Positions 54,004-62,644 of a stretch of 64,000 bases of DNA are shown in pieces (position 1 is the first letter of the stretch; the number at the start of each line of letters is the position of its first letter). The notes below the pieces were generated by a model. It saw nothing but the letters and a program-made list of their open reading frames with translations, ran no database searches and was not told the origin of the DNA. Source of the stretch: Jannaschia sp. CCS1 (lineage in GTDB: Bacteria; Pseudomonadota; Alphaproteobacteria; Rhodobacterales; Rhodobacteraceae); assembly GCF_000013565.1 (NCBI RefSeq), contig NC_007802.1, positions 248,001 to 312,000 of the forward strand, in the 5' to 3' direction. The position numbers were made by a program, and so were the translations under genes.

Positions 54004-54881
54004 GTCTGTTTCAAACTTTCGTCGTCGGGGAGGTCATGGACCGGATTGGCCCCCTCGTCAAATTCCGTGGTGCCCAGAGCATCCGCTAAACGAGATGTCG
54101 CTGCGCCGGGCCGCAGGGGTGTCTGCTGGCTCTCGTGCGGGGCCCATCCTGTAAGGAATACGAACTCAAAGCTCGCTTGGATGCGATTTTCTTGTGCCGG
54201 GAAGGATTCGGCATAGATTGCGGCGGCCGTCGGGAACAGCGCGCGGGGCGGGATTGTCTTGTGACGCTCGGCCAAAGCGTTGGTTTCCCCCATCGCGCGC
54301 AGGTCGTGCATGAGGGCAATGGCATCGGGGTACGTGACGGTCTTGCGCAGCGTATCCGCCACCGGCAACGCCAGCCCCGCCCGTTGCAACAGCGCCCCCA
54401 TATCGCGCACCTCCGCCATGGGGGCAACGCGCGGTGACAGCCCTCCCATCACCTGCGCTTCCGCCTGCGCGAGCGCCTGGCGCAATTCCGTCAGGGTGCT
54501 GCCGCCAAAGGCTGCGGACAGGAACAGACCGTCGGGTGCCAGCGCCCGCGCGCATTGTACGACCTGACCCACGGGATCATCGGCCCAATGCAATCCCATC
54601 GCGTGCACGACCAGATCATGGGCACCGGGTTTGAGGTCCAGAACCTCCCGAACGGGGAAAAATTGCGCACTTGGAATCAAATCGTACCAAATTGTCGGGA
54701 AATCAGTCACAATTGCCGGTGCTGTAAACGATCTGTTAACGTCCTTCAGTCTTTCCTGAAGCTCGGCAATGGCCTCATCGTGAAGAAACCGCGCATCTGC
54801 AATGTGCGTCCCCCCTTTGACACGGGCACGATGAGCGGCAAGCGCTCTGGCATCGGTCAGACGGGGCTGAGACTGTTGCAA
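54000..54881 (-). CDS. BioC/NDUFAF5-like methyltransferase-fold protein
   Basis: A 293-residue protein resembling the SAM-methyltransferase family of BioC and mitochondrial NDUFAF5 (MGLHWADDPVGQVVQCARALAPDGLFLSAAFGG and the C-terminal PLRPGAATSRLADALGTTE). The usual SAM-binding glycine motif is not visible: the region reads TAPAIVTDFPTIWYDL, with no DxGxGxG. Other alphaproteobacterial members also look degenerate here, from memory. Methylation is therefore uncertain. It precedes hemH with a 4-bp overlap and is divergent from comF. Confidence 0.78.
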   Translation of the reverse strand: MQQSQPRLTDARALAAHRARVKGGTHIADARFLHDEAIAELQERLKDVNRSFTAPAIVTDFPTIWYDLIPSAQFFPVREVLDLKPGAHDLVVHAMGLHWADDPVGQVVQCARALAPDGLFLSAAFGGSTLTELRQALAQAEAQVMGGLSPRVAPMAEVRDMGALLQRAGLALPVADTLRKTVTYPDAIALMHDLRAMGETNALAERHKTIPPRALFPTAAAIYAESFPAQENRIQASFEFVFLTGWAPHESQQTPLRPGAATSRLADALGTTEFDEGANPVHDLPDDESLKQT

Positions 54882-54932
54882 ATGAAGGCTCCGGGTGGGG
54901 TGGTCGTCCTGCGCGGTACTTAGGGGTCACGT

Positions 54933-55661
54933 ATGAGATTGCAAACCATGTTGCATGCGGTGTTTCCGCCGGAATGCCTCAACTGCTCTGCGCGGGTGGA
55001 GGATGCGTTTGCGATTTGTGGCAGTTGTTGGGGCGACACGCCATTCATCCTGGGGGCGGCCTGCGATCTGTGTGGCACAGGTTTGCCAGGGCAAACGGCG
55101 GCGGAGGGGGAGGCGCTGATCTGCGGCGAATGCCAGCGCGTACCCCGCGCCTGGGACCATGCGCGCGCGGTCTTTTCCTATGAAGGTGTCGGGCGAAAGC
55201 TGGTCCTGGCGCTGAAACACGGCGACCGCACCGATATCGCGCGGGCGGCTGGTCCCTGGATGGCCCGTGCGGCGGCGGATCTGTTGGAAGACAAACCGCT
55301 TCTGGTGCCTGTCCCGCTTCATTGGACCCGCCTTGCGCGGCGCAGGTTCAACCAATCCGCGCTGCTGGCCTGGTCCCTCGCCCGCCATTGCGATGCGGAT
55401 GTGGAGCCGATGGCGCTGCTGCGCCTGCGCCCTACGCCCTCGCAAGAAGGACGTTCCCGCGATGCGCGGTATCAGAACGTGGATGAGGCGATTATTCCCC
55501 ATCCCCGCAAAGGGTCTGCCATCAAAGGTCGCAACGTGGTGCTGATCGACGACGTGATGACCTCTGGCGCAACGCTTGCAATCGCAACGGATGCCTGTCG
55601 CCGGGCCGGTGCCGAAAATGTGTCCGTTTTGGCTCTGGCGCGTGTCGGGGACGATATCTAG
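54933..55661 (+). CDS. comF: ComF-family phosphoribosyltransferase-like protein
   Basis: A 242-residue ComF/GntX-type protein. The N-terminal zinc-finger-like cysteines are ECLNCSARV, ICGSCW, CDLCGTG and CGECQR. A C-terminal PRTase domain has the PRPP motif VVLIDDVMTSGAT. In other bacteria the family aids DNA uptake and handling; the catalytic role is unproven. The next gene, grxC, is 39 bp downstream on the same strand. Confidence 0.92.
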   Translation: MRLQTMLHAVFPPECLNCSARVEDAFAICGSCWGDTPFILGAACDLCGTGLPGQTAAEGEALICGECQRVPRAWDHARAVFSYEGVGRKLVLALKHGDRTDIARAAGPWMARAAADLLEDKPLLVPVPLHWTRLARRRFNQSALLAWSLARHCDADVEPMALLRLRPTPSQEGRSRDARYQNVDEAIIPHPRKGSAIKGRNVVLIDDVMTSGATLAIATDACRRAGAENVSVLALARVGDDI

Positions 55662-55700
55662 ATTGGGCGGTATCGGACCCTTCAGAAAAGCGAATTCTCC

Positions 55701-55961
55701 ATGGCCATCGTTACGCTCTATACCTCGCCGCTGTGCGGTTTCTGCCACGCTGCCAAGCGGATGCTGACCGACAAGGGCGTCAGCTATGCCGAGATTGACG
55801 TGGCCGCTGATCCGTCCAAACGGCAGGAGATGATGAGCCGCGCCAATGGTCGCCATACCGTGCCGCAGATTTTCATCGGTGATGCCCATGTGGGCGGGTA
55901 TGATGACATGGCGGCACTGGAGCGCACGGGCAAGCTGGACCCGATGCTCTCGGCGGACTGA
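55701..55961 (+). CDS. grxC: Glutaredoxin 3
   Basis: An 86-residue dithiol glutaredoxin with the active site CGFC (Cys12, Cys15), the cis-Pro TVPQIFIGDAHVGGYDD and the glutathione-binding GG pair. It reduces disulfides and mixed glutathione disulfides in the cytoplasm. Likely co-transcribed with comF. Confidence 0.95.
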   Translation: MAIVTLYTSPLCGFCHAAKRMLTDKGVSYAEIDVAADPSKRQEMMSRANGRHTVPQIFIGDAHVGGYDDMAALERTGKLDPMLSAD

Positions 55962-56035
55962 CAGGCGCGTCACACTGGCCCAATCCGGGGCTTTCCCCTT
56001 GCGTCACGCTGCACTGCGGCGCTTTACTTCCGGCC

Positions 56036-56479
56036 ATGTCGAAGCACGAAGATCCTCTTTCCGTTGCGCTGTTCAGCGAGGTCTTCATGATCGACCAGCT
56101 GGCGCGCGCGCGGCTGTCGAAGGCTTTGCCCAAGGGGATGGAGCTGAGCCATTTTTCCGTGCTCAACCATCTTGCCGCGACCCAGGAAGAAAAATCACCC
56201 GCGCAACTGGCCCGGGCCTTTCACCTGACCCGTGGCGCAATGACCAACACGCTCAACAAGCTGGAATGGGCGGGCCACATTCATGTGCGGCCCGATTGGG
56301 ACGATGCGCGGCGCAAGATGATTTCGATCAGCCCGGCCGGTCGTCGCGCCCGTGAGGCGGCGATTTCCGCGATCGTACCGATTCTGACAGAAGCCGTGGC
56401 CGAAATCGGGCCGGGCAGGGTTCGCGATACCCTCCCCCTCCTGCGCGACGTGCGCCGAAAGCTGGAGGATGAAGGCTAG
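56036..56479 (+). CDS. MarR-family transcriptional regulator
   Basis: A 147-residue winged-helix regulator: dimerisation helix ([17 protein letters not shown]), recognition helix ([24 protein letters not shown]), wing ([19 protein letters not shown]) and C-terminal helices. It shares 4 bp at its 3' end with the convergent ubiG. Its target is not evident; the comF-grxC pair is upstream on the same strand. Confidence 0.91.
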
Positions 56480-57240
56480 ACCTGTTTCACCGATGCGGTG
56501 ACGTAATTCACGCTCATGTCCCGCTCGCTGATACCCCAGGTCCACAGGAGCGGATTGAAGACAAACCCCTTCCGGTCCACGGGGTCGAGGCCTGCTTGCC
56601 GGATCAGATCGAATAATTCATCGGGCGTGATGAACTTGGACCATTCATGCGTGCCCTTGGGCAGCCAGCGCATCACATGCTCGGCCCCGATGATCGCCAT
56701 CAGATAGCTTTTCGGGTTCCGGTTCAGGGTCGAACACACCATCAGCCCGCCGGGTTTCAGAAGCCGTTGACAGGCGGTCAGATACCCCAACGGATCGACC
56801 ACATGTTCGACGACCTCCATGTTCAGAACAACGTCGAACTGCTCTCCGGCGTCGGCCATCGCTTCGGCAGTCGTATGGCGATAGTCGATCTCCAGCCCCG
56901 ATTGTGCGGCATGGACCTGCGCCACCGGGATGTTCCGCTCCGCCGCGTCGGCCCCCACCACATCGGCCCCAAGACGCGCCATCGGCTCCGCCAAAAGCCC
57001 GCCACCGCAGCCGATATCAAGGATATGCAGGCCCGCAAACGGCGCGTCCGCCTTCAGATCCCGGCCAAACTCTGCTGCGATCTGTTGTGTGATATAGTCC
57101 AGCCGCGTGGGGTTGAGCATGTGCAGCGGCTTGAACTTGCCCTCCAGATCCCACCATTCTGCGGCCATCGCCTCAAACTTGGCGACTTCGCCAGCGTCGA
57201 CGGTGTTGACGGTTCCTGTTGCATCGGGGGCGGCGGTCAT
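56476..57240 (-). CDS. ubiG: 3-demethylubiquinone / polyprenyl-dihydroxybenzoate O-methyltransferase
   Basis: A 254-residue SAM-dependent enzyme doing both O-methylations of ubiquinone synthesis. Motif I is [25 protein letters not shown]; the [16 protein letters not shown] segment and the C-terminal [10 protein letters not shown] are family features. The ATG at 57240 has GAGG six bases upstream. Upstream ATGs in the same frame are close but poorly spaced. It is divergent from the iminopeptidase gene (71-bp gap). Confidence 0.95.
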
Positions 57241-57310
57241 GGACATCCTCTCACTCTCTTGCGACACTTCTCGTGCGGTTTTTTCAACTCACGCTCTATA
57301 TAGGACCGGC

Positions 57311-58300
57311 ATGGACAAGTTCTCGGGCCAAAAGCGCGCAACCTCGCATTTGTTTCCGCCGATCGACCCGTTCGATCAGCGCATTCTGGAGGTTGGCGAC
57401 GGACACCACGTCTATGTGGAGCAATGCGGCAACCCCCGCGGTGCGCCCGTTGTGGTGCTGCATGGCGGGCCCGGCGGCGGATGCAGTCCCGCGATGCGGC
57501 GGTATTTCGACCCTGAGGTGTGGCGCGTCATCCTGTTTGATCAACGTGGTTGCGGTCGGTCCCGCCCCCATGCGTCCACGCACGCCAACACCACCTGGCA
57601 CCTCGTCGCGGATATCGAGCGTATTCGGAACACGCTGGGGATTGAGCGCTGGGCTGTCTTCGGCGGCAGCTGGGGCGCGACGCTTGGGCTCGTCTATGCC
57701 GAGGCGCATCCCAATGCGGTGGCCTTCCTCGCGTTGCGCGGTGTGTTCCTTGCCATGCAACGAGAGCTGAATTGGTTCTACGGCGGCGGCGCGGGGCAAT
57801 TCTGGCCCGACCAATGGCAGCGCTTCGTGAATCTGGTGCCAGAGGAAGAACGGGGCGATCTGATCGCGGCGTATAACCGACGCCTGTTTTCCGGCGACCT
57901 GATGGTGGAAACCCGCTTTGCGCGCGCCTGGGCGTCATGGGAAAATGCGCTGGCCAGCATGGAGAGTGATGGCCATGGCGGCGAAAGCCCTGCGGATTAT
58001 GCGCGCGCGTTTGCCCGGCTGGAGAACCATTACTTCGTCAATAAGGGTTTTCTGGAGGAAGACGGCCAGATCCTGCGCGACGTCCACCGCATCGCCCATA
58101 TCCCCGGCATGATTGTGCAGGGGCGCTATGACATGATCTGCCCGCCGATTTCGGCCCATACTCTCGCGTCGAAATGGCCCGGTGGACGGCTGCACATGGT
58201 GCGCAGCGCTGGCCACGCGCTGAGCGAGGTCGGGATCAGCCAGGAGCTTGTCCGCGTCATGCGCGCTGTTGGTGAAAAACGCCCGAAATACGGACTTTAG
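57311..58300 (+). CDS. pip: Proline iminopeptidase
   Basis: A 329-residue alpha/beta hydrolase that removes N-terminal proline from peptides. Motifs: HGGPGGGCSPAMRRYFDP (oxyanion hole), the FDQRGCGRSRPHA motif, the nucleophile elbow GGSWGATLGL and the catalytic His in RSAGHALSE. ATG 57311 follows an AGGA ribosome-binding site and a TATATA stretch that may be part of a -10 box; the longer frame upstream is a shadow of ubiG. Confidence 0.95.
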   Translation: MDKFSGQKRATSHLFPPIDPFDQRILEVGDGHHVYVEQCGNPRGAPVVVLHGGPGGGCSPAMRRYFDPEVWRVILFDQRGCGRSRPHASTHANTTWHLVADIERIRNTLGIERWAVFGGSWGATLGLVYAEAHPNAVAFLALRGVFLAMQRELNWFYGGGAGQFWPDQWQRFVNLVPEEERGDLIAAYNRRLFSGDLMVETRFARAWASWENALASMESDGHGGESPADYARAFARLENHYFVNKGFLEEDGQILRDVHRIAHIPGMIVQGRYDMICPPISAHTLASKWPGGRLHMVRSAGHALSEVGISQELVRVMRAVGEKRPKYGL

Positions 58301-58310
58301 ACGCCGCGCG

Positions 58311-58343
58311 TCTCAGATGGGTCTTGCAGCCCGTCGTCTGAGA
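58311..58343 (+). terminator. Inverted repeat downstream of pip
   Basis: TCTCAGA (58311-58317) pairs with TCTGAGA (58337-58343), with an inner GGG/CCC pairing (58319-58321 with 58330-58332). It lies 11 bp after the pip stop. No T-run follows, so termination strength is doubtful. Confidence 0.5.
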
Positions 58344-58387
58344 GAGTCCCCCCGGGCCGAGACGGAGGGCAGATGAGCCGCAGACAA

Positions 58388-58407
58388 ATTGATATAGCAT
58401 TGATATA
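58388..58407. repeat. Direct repeat of ATTGATATA in the pip/FrhB-like gap
   Basis: The 9-mer ATTGATATA occurs at 58388-58396 and 58399-58407, 11 bp apart, so about one helical turn. It is AT-rich in a GC-rich region. It could be a binding site, but it lies downstream of both flanking genes, so a promoter role is unlikely. Confidence 0.4.
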
Positions 58408-58419
58408 CCCCGGTTGGGG

Positions 58420-59658
58420 TCAATCCTGGGCGGGGCGTTCATTTTCGGTCGGGGTGAGGTCGTAGGGCTCGGCGACGGACCAGACGTGACCCGGCACCAT
58501 ATTCTTGACCCGCGCGGGGTGCGTGCGGCGCAGGTGGAGGATGGTGTCAATCGCCTTCATCTCGACCCGGGCACGGGCAAATTCGAGACCACGGGGGCCG
58601 ATGCGAGGTTGCAAAAACGACACGAGGGGGCGGAGCCAATCGGGCATGGAGCGTAGGGGCATCCCACCCGCCGCACGTTCGGTATTGGCAAGGAAACCTT
58701 TGACAGCACCCCCGCGCTTGCCCTTGTCGGTCAGGGGGGTGAACGTGATCCTGTCGCTGATCGCCGCCAACATCTCAGCCCCACGCGCGTTGCGGGTGAT
58801 CACCCATTGGTCGCCGTCGCCGCCCATATAGCCCACGGTGATGTCGGCAAGGCGGTTGGTGTAATCAACACAGGTCTTGCAGGTGAGCGGGAAAAAATCC
58901 GGGTCCAGCTTGGAAATCGGCAGCTTCAGGAACGGCACAACGCGCGGCGCGCGCCCATCGTCGAAGCGCAGTTCAACCTTATAATCGGCTCGGAATTCCA
59001 GGTAGCTGATCGTCTCTGGCGCATCGTCCAGCAGGCTGAGGAAATGGTGAAAATTCTCCGTCGTCGTGTTGTCCGAACAGGGCGTACCAATGACGTAAAG
59101 CCGGTCAAGGCCAAGGGTTTGCTCAATCTGTCGTAGGGCGTAGACCTGACAGGGGATACCGATCACGGCGATGCGCGTGTGGCCCGCAGCGATTGCGGGT
59201 TCCAGAGCGGCGAGCGTGGGTGCGTATCCCATACGCATACCGCGACATTTCGCCATCTCATCGGGGTCGGTGACGATGACGGGCAGGGGCTTCCAACGAT
59301 CATCGGGGTGAGGGGCCACGGCAAGCACCGCGGTGACGGCTTCGGATCGCAGAAGTTCAGCGGCAAGTTCGGTTGTGATGCCCGTCCATTGTGCGCCGTC
59401 AGCAGGCACGGTGAGAGCGGCCCGTTGCATGGAATGCGTCACGCCGAAAAAGGCCTCTTCCGCCAAGGCGGGCTCGGCAGAGCGGCCATGGATGCGGTTC
59501 TCTGCGGTTGGATAATCCGGCGCGATGAACTGGCAGGCCTTGCCGCAGGCCTTCCCGTCGCCCATGCGACTGATGCCGCAATCGGTACAAAGGCCGGGGC
59601 GCGCGGCACCGGTTAGCTTTGGGGCGAAAAGCCCGGATTTCAGGGAGTCTTTGGGCAT
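58420..59658 (-). CDS. FrhB/BciB-type iron-sulfur flavoprotein (coenzyme F420 hydrogenase beta-subunit family)
   Basis: A 412-residue soluble protein of the FrhB/FdhB family that includes BciB, a divinyl-chlorophyllide 8-vinyl reductase. N-terminal cysteines LCTDCGISRMGDGKACGKAC can hold an iron-sulfur cluster, and LTCKTCVDYTNRLADITVGYMGG is the second cysteine motif. IGIPCQVYALRQIEQTLGL and the VIGTPCSDNTT motif are typical of the flavin/F420 part. Nothing for bacteriochlorophyll or photosynthesis is adjacent, so the reductase substrate is undecided. Single gene, divergent from none; opgG lies 76 bp upstream on the same strand. Confidence 0.85.
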   Translation of the reverse strand: MPKDSLKSGLFAPKLTGAARPGLCTDCGISRMGDGKACGKACQFIAPDYPTAENRIHGRSAEPALAEEAFFGVTHSMQRAALTVPADGAQWTGITTELAAELLRSEAVTAVLAVAPHPDDRWKPLPVIVTDPDEMAKCRGMRMGYAPTLAALEPAIAAGHTRIAVIGIPCQVYALRQIEQTLGLDRLYVIGTPCSDNTTTENFHHFLSLLDDAPETISYLEFRADYKVELRFDDGRAPRVVPFLKLPISKLDPDFFPLTCKTCVDYTNRLADITVGYMGGDGDQWVITRNARGAEMLAAISDRITFTPLTDKGKRGGAVKGFLANTERAAGGMPLRSMPDWLRPLVSFLQPRIGPRGLEFARARVEMKAIDTILHLRRTHPARVKNMVPGHVWSVAEPYDLTPTENERPAQD

Positions 59659-59734
59659 AGGCGGGCCTTCACAGCAGCTTGGTCACTGTCTGCCGTTGCC
59701 TGCATTGTGTCAACTCAACCTTACAGATGCCCGC

Positions 59735-61240
59735 CTACACGCCGCCGTCGCGTTTGCGGGTCCAGCGGTGAAGCCAGACGGGGCTGGCCGCCGCCCCTGC
59801 GTCATCACGCAAGACCAGACGCAGCTCCAGCGCATCTGCCTCGCCCGGGGTCACCACGAAGGTCACACGGGTGCCGCGCCCGTCTGGCAATGCGAACACG
59901 CTGGTGCCGGCAATGGCATCCGCCGCCCCACCGAATGCGGAGACATCGGCCATCAATCCGTCGGGGCCCGTGTCGAAGTCGATAACGAAGCGGCGGGTTG
60001 TGGGGAACTCATGTTCGCGCCCGCTGCGCGATTGCACGATGGGGGCAGGCAGCCCGTGGGTGGGATCGTCAAGCGTCCAGGTCAGGCGGTAGTCAAAGCG
60101 GTATTCACCGCCGGGTTCCAACGCCGCCTCCGGACGCCAGAAGGCAACGATGTTGTCGAGGAACTCCGTGCTCGTGGGGATCTCCACCAGCATCACGGCA
60201 CCCGGACCCCAATCGCCGGACGGTTGGACAAGGGCGGAGGGACGCTCATGGTAGCGCGCCTCCGTATCCTCGAAATCCTCATAGGTGCGCGTGGTTTGGT
60301 AGAGGCCAAAGCATGCGGGGCCAGTATCGGCGAAGGCCGAGGTCTCCAACCGGGTGGGGTTGGCGATGGGTCGCCACAGATGCTCTCCCGCACCGTTCTC
60401 AATATAAAGGACGTTGCTATCGTGCACGCGAGGGCGGAAATCATCGGAGGCGGCCCCGTGCATGGGCCCTTTCAGGAACATCGATGTCAGCGGTGCGATC
60501 CCGATAGTATCCAACCTGGTGCGCGGGAAAAGGGTGACCGAGATGTCCATTGCGGTATCGCGTCCGGGCGTGATTTCCATCGCCAGATGGCCGGAGAGGG
60601 ACGGGCTGTCGATCAACGCCTCCATCCCGATTTTGCCGCCCACGCCCTCATTGAGGCGCATGTGGGTGAAGCGGGGAAACTCCTCCGGGGCGGACCCACC
60701 GGTGCCAAGCGCCACGGCGCGGGCAGACAGACCGTATGCCATCGCCTGCCCGATGGCGCGAAAATAGCTGGCGCCCTGGAAGACGGCGACCTCATCCATC
60801 ACATCGGGATTGTTCAGCGGATAGCGCACGCGCATACCTGAGAACCCAGTGCCGGGGGACGTCTCGGGGATATCGTCAAAATAGCGCGGCTCGAACGTGA
60901 AGAGGTCAGGCGTCAGGGGCAGGTCCCGCAGGGTGCCGTTTACGCGCCGCTCAACGGTGACGGGTTCGGTGAAATAGAGGCCGGGGGGCAGAAGATCGAC
61001 GGTGAAATCCTCGCCTTGGGGGAGGGAGGCCGCAAGGCCATCAATCGGGCGAATCCCGCGATAGGCGTTGTAGTCAAGATCCGCAAAGGGGGCGGGAAGC
61101 TCTCCGCTTGGGGGCACATAGGCGGCTGCGGCTAGGGCGCGGGCGGCGTCCAGAAGGGACCGCTCGGACTGTCCAAACACGGGGCGCGGCAGGGGCGTGA
61201 GGCCCGCGGCCATCAGGGCCAGAAGGGTGCGACGGTCCAT
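59735..61240 (-). CDS. opgG: Periplasmic glucan biosynthesis protein, OpgG/OpgD (MdoG) family
   Basis: A 501-residue exported protein for osmoregulated periplasmic glucans. The N-terminus MDRRTLLALMAAGLTPLP carries a twin-arginine, so export is probably by Tat, as for OpgD. The core runs PFADLDYNAYRGIRP, SYFRAIGQAMAYGLSARA, FPRFTHMRLN and the Trp/Arg-rich WRPEAALEPGGEYRFDYRLTW. No glucosyltransferase (OpgH) is next to it. It lies 10 bp after the cytochrome b561 gene on the same strand, so the two are probably co-transcribed. OpgG versus OpgD cannot be decided here. Confidence 0.9.
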   Translation of the reverse strand: MDRRTLLALMAAGLTPLPRPVFGQSERSLLDAARALAAAAYVPPSGELPAPFADLDYNAYRGIRPIDGLAASLPQGEDFTVDLLPPGLYFTEPVTVERRVNGTLRDLPLTPDLFTFEPRYFDDIPETSPGTGFSGMRVRYPLNNPDVMDEVAVFQGASYFRAIGQAMAYGLSARAVALGTGGSAPEEFPRFTHMRLNEGVGGKIGMEALIDSPSLSGHLAMEITPGRDTAMDISVTLFPRTRLDTIGIAPLTSMFLKGPMHGAASDDFRPRVHDSNVLYIENGAGEHLWRPIANPTRLETSAFADTGPACFGLYQTTRTYEDFEDTEARYHERPSALVQPSGDWGPGAVMLVEIPTSTEFLDNIVAFWRPEAALEPGGEYRFDYRLTWTLDDPTHGLPAPIVQSRSGREHEFPTTRRFVIDFDTGPDGLMADVSAFGGAADAIAGTSVFALPDGRGTRVTFVVTPGEADALELRLVLRDDAGAAASPVWLHRWTRKRDGGV

Positions 61241-61250
61241 GGTATCTCTT

Positions 61251-61796
61251 TCAGGTTGATCGTGGCCACATGCGTGAAAAGACCCCGTCCCGCTTGATGA
61301 GACCGTGAAACAGCGCCGCACCGATATGCATCGCGAGCAACAGCGCCAAGGCCCAGGCCCCAAAGAAATGCACCGATTTGGCCACCTCTGCGAGCGCGTC
61401 CGAGCGGGGCACCAGCGACGGAATGCCCAAAGCATCAAGCGCCTCAATCGGGAAGCCACCCGCCCGCACGCGTATGTAGCCCGCCAGCGGCATGATCAGC
61501 AAAAGCGCATAGAGCGCGGTATGGGTCAGGCCAGCGATGCGGACCTGCCACCCGGGCAGATGCGCGGGTTCGGGCGGCGGCGCATTGCGCCAGCGGTAGA
61601 TCAAGCGGACGATGACCAGAAGCAGCACAAGCGTGCCAAGGTTCTTGTGCGAAATGAACATAGAATTCTGGAGCGCACGCGGCAGCCCGTCCTGAATCAT
61701 GATAAACCCCACGGGGATCATCGGCACGACGAGCAACGCCATCAGCCAATGAAGCCAGCGGGCGGGTGCCTTATATGCTGTTGTCGAAATTGTCAT
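61251..61796 (-). CDS. Cytochrome b561
   Basis: A 181-residue membrane dihaem cytochrome with four helices. Axial-ligand histidines are in PARWLHWLMALLVV, MFISHKNLGTLVLLL, TALYALLLIMPLAGY (His just before, in LTHTAL) and SVHFFGAWALALLLAMHIGAALFH. It moves electrons across the inner membrane, perhaps from quinol to periplasmic acceptors. It is the first gene of the unit with opgG. Confidence 0.92.
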   Translation of the reverse strand: MTISTTAYKAPARWLHWLMALLVVPMIPVGFIMIQDGLPRALQNSMFISHKNLGTLVLLLVIVRLIYRWRNAPPPEPAHLPGWQVRIAGLTHTALYALLLIMPLAGYIRVRAGGFPIEALDALGIPSLVPRSDALAEVAKSVHFFGAWALALLLAMHIGAALFHGLIKRDGVFSRMWPRST

Positions 61797-61906
61797 TTTC
61801 GGGCCACCTCGCTATCGGTTAACGGTTGCCATCCCCGGCTATCAGGCCACTTTGGGTGCAATCCCCTCGCTTAGACAAGGTCAGAATTGGCAAGGCCCTC
61901 CTCACG

Positions 61907-62644
61907 ATGATGTCAGACAAACCCTCCGATACGGATGATGGCTTGGCCTCAACAAGCCTGAGCGTCGCCGTCCAGTTCGTTGGGGCGGGCTGTGTGGGCG
62001 CCGCTGCCGTTGCGACGTTGGCCTGGGCGCTGGTTGGCAATGCGCTTGCCATTGGCATTGCGGTAATTTTCTTCGCGGCTGTCATGGCGATCGCGCTTGT
62101 CGGTCTCGTGGCCAGTTTTCCGCATCGGGTCATCGGCTTGTGTAATCTGGCCACAATCGCAAGGTTGGCACTGGTGTCCGTCTTGATTGCGGCACTGGTG
62201 GCGCCCGCCGCATCTGCATGGGCCGTGTTTGGGCTGGCGGTTCTGGCCTTCGCGTTGGATGGGCTGGACGGGTATCTGGCCCGGAGAGAGGGGCGCGCCT
62301 CCGCATTTGGCGCGCGCTTCGACATGGAGGTTGATTCCCTTCTGGCCCTCACATTGGCCCTGCTGACCTGGCAAAGTGGCGCGGTTGGGGCCTATGTCCT
62401 GATCCTAGGCCTGCCGCGTTATGCGTTCTGGGTCGCTCAGGTTCCATTCCCGTGGCTGGGCCACGACCTGCCCGAGCGCTTCAGCCGCAAGGTTGCTTGC
62501 GTTGTGCAGATCGCCGCGCTGATCCTGGCGCTGTTCCCGCCGGCGCCGTCGATCTTGGTGGGCAGCATCGCGGGGCTGGCCGCAATCGCGCTGGTCTGGT
62601 CATTCTCACTGGATGCTCGAACCCTCTGGAGGGCGCAGACGTGA
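61907..62644 (+). CDS. CDP-alcohol phosphatidyltransferase
   Basis: A 245-residue inner-membrane enzyme joining CDP-alcohol to an acceptor alcohol. The family motif D(x2)DG(x2)AR(x8)G(x3)D(x3)D fits exactly: Asp118, Asp121, Gly122, Ala125, Arg126, Gly135, Asp139 and Asp143. About six to eight helices surround it. The polar substrate is not evident. ATG 61907 is chosen; the stop overlaps the next gene's GTG (GTGA). Confidence 0.9.
   Translation: MMSDKPSDTDDGLASTSLSVAVQFVGAGCVGAAAVATLAWALVGNALAIGIAVIFFAAVMAIALVGLVASFPHRVIGLCNLATIARLALVSVLIAALVAPAASAWAVFGLAVLAFALDGLDGYLARREGRASAFGARFDMEVDSLLALTLALLTWQSGAVGAYVLILGLPRYAFWVAQVPFPWLGHDLPERFSRKVACVVQIAALILALFPPAPSILVGSIAGLAAIALVWSFSLDARTLWRAQT

Noticed and set aside
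58388-58407. The ATTGATATA direct repeat as a promoter or attachment site
   Set aside because: It lies between the 3' ends of two convergent genes, with no integrase or mobile gene near and no matching second site in the window.
61826-61906. A longer N-terminus for the CDP-alcohol phosphatidyltransferase
   Set aside because: The extra residues (SPAIRPLWVQSPRLDKVR) are not membrane-like and have no ribosome-binding site; the ATG pair at 61907 is better placed.
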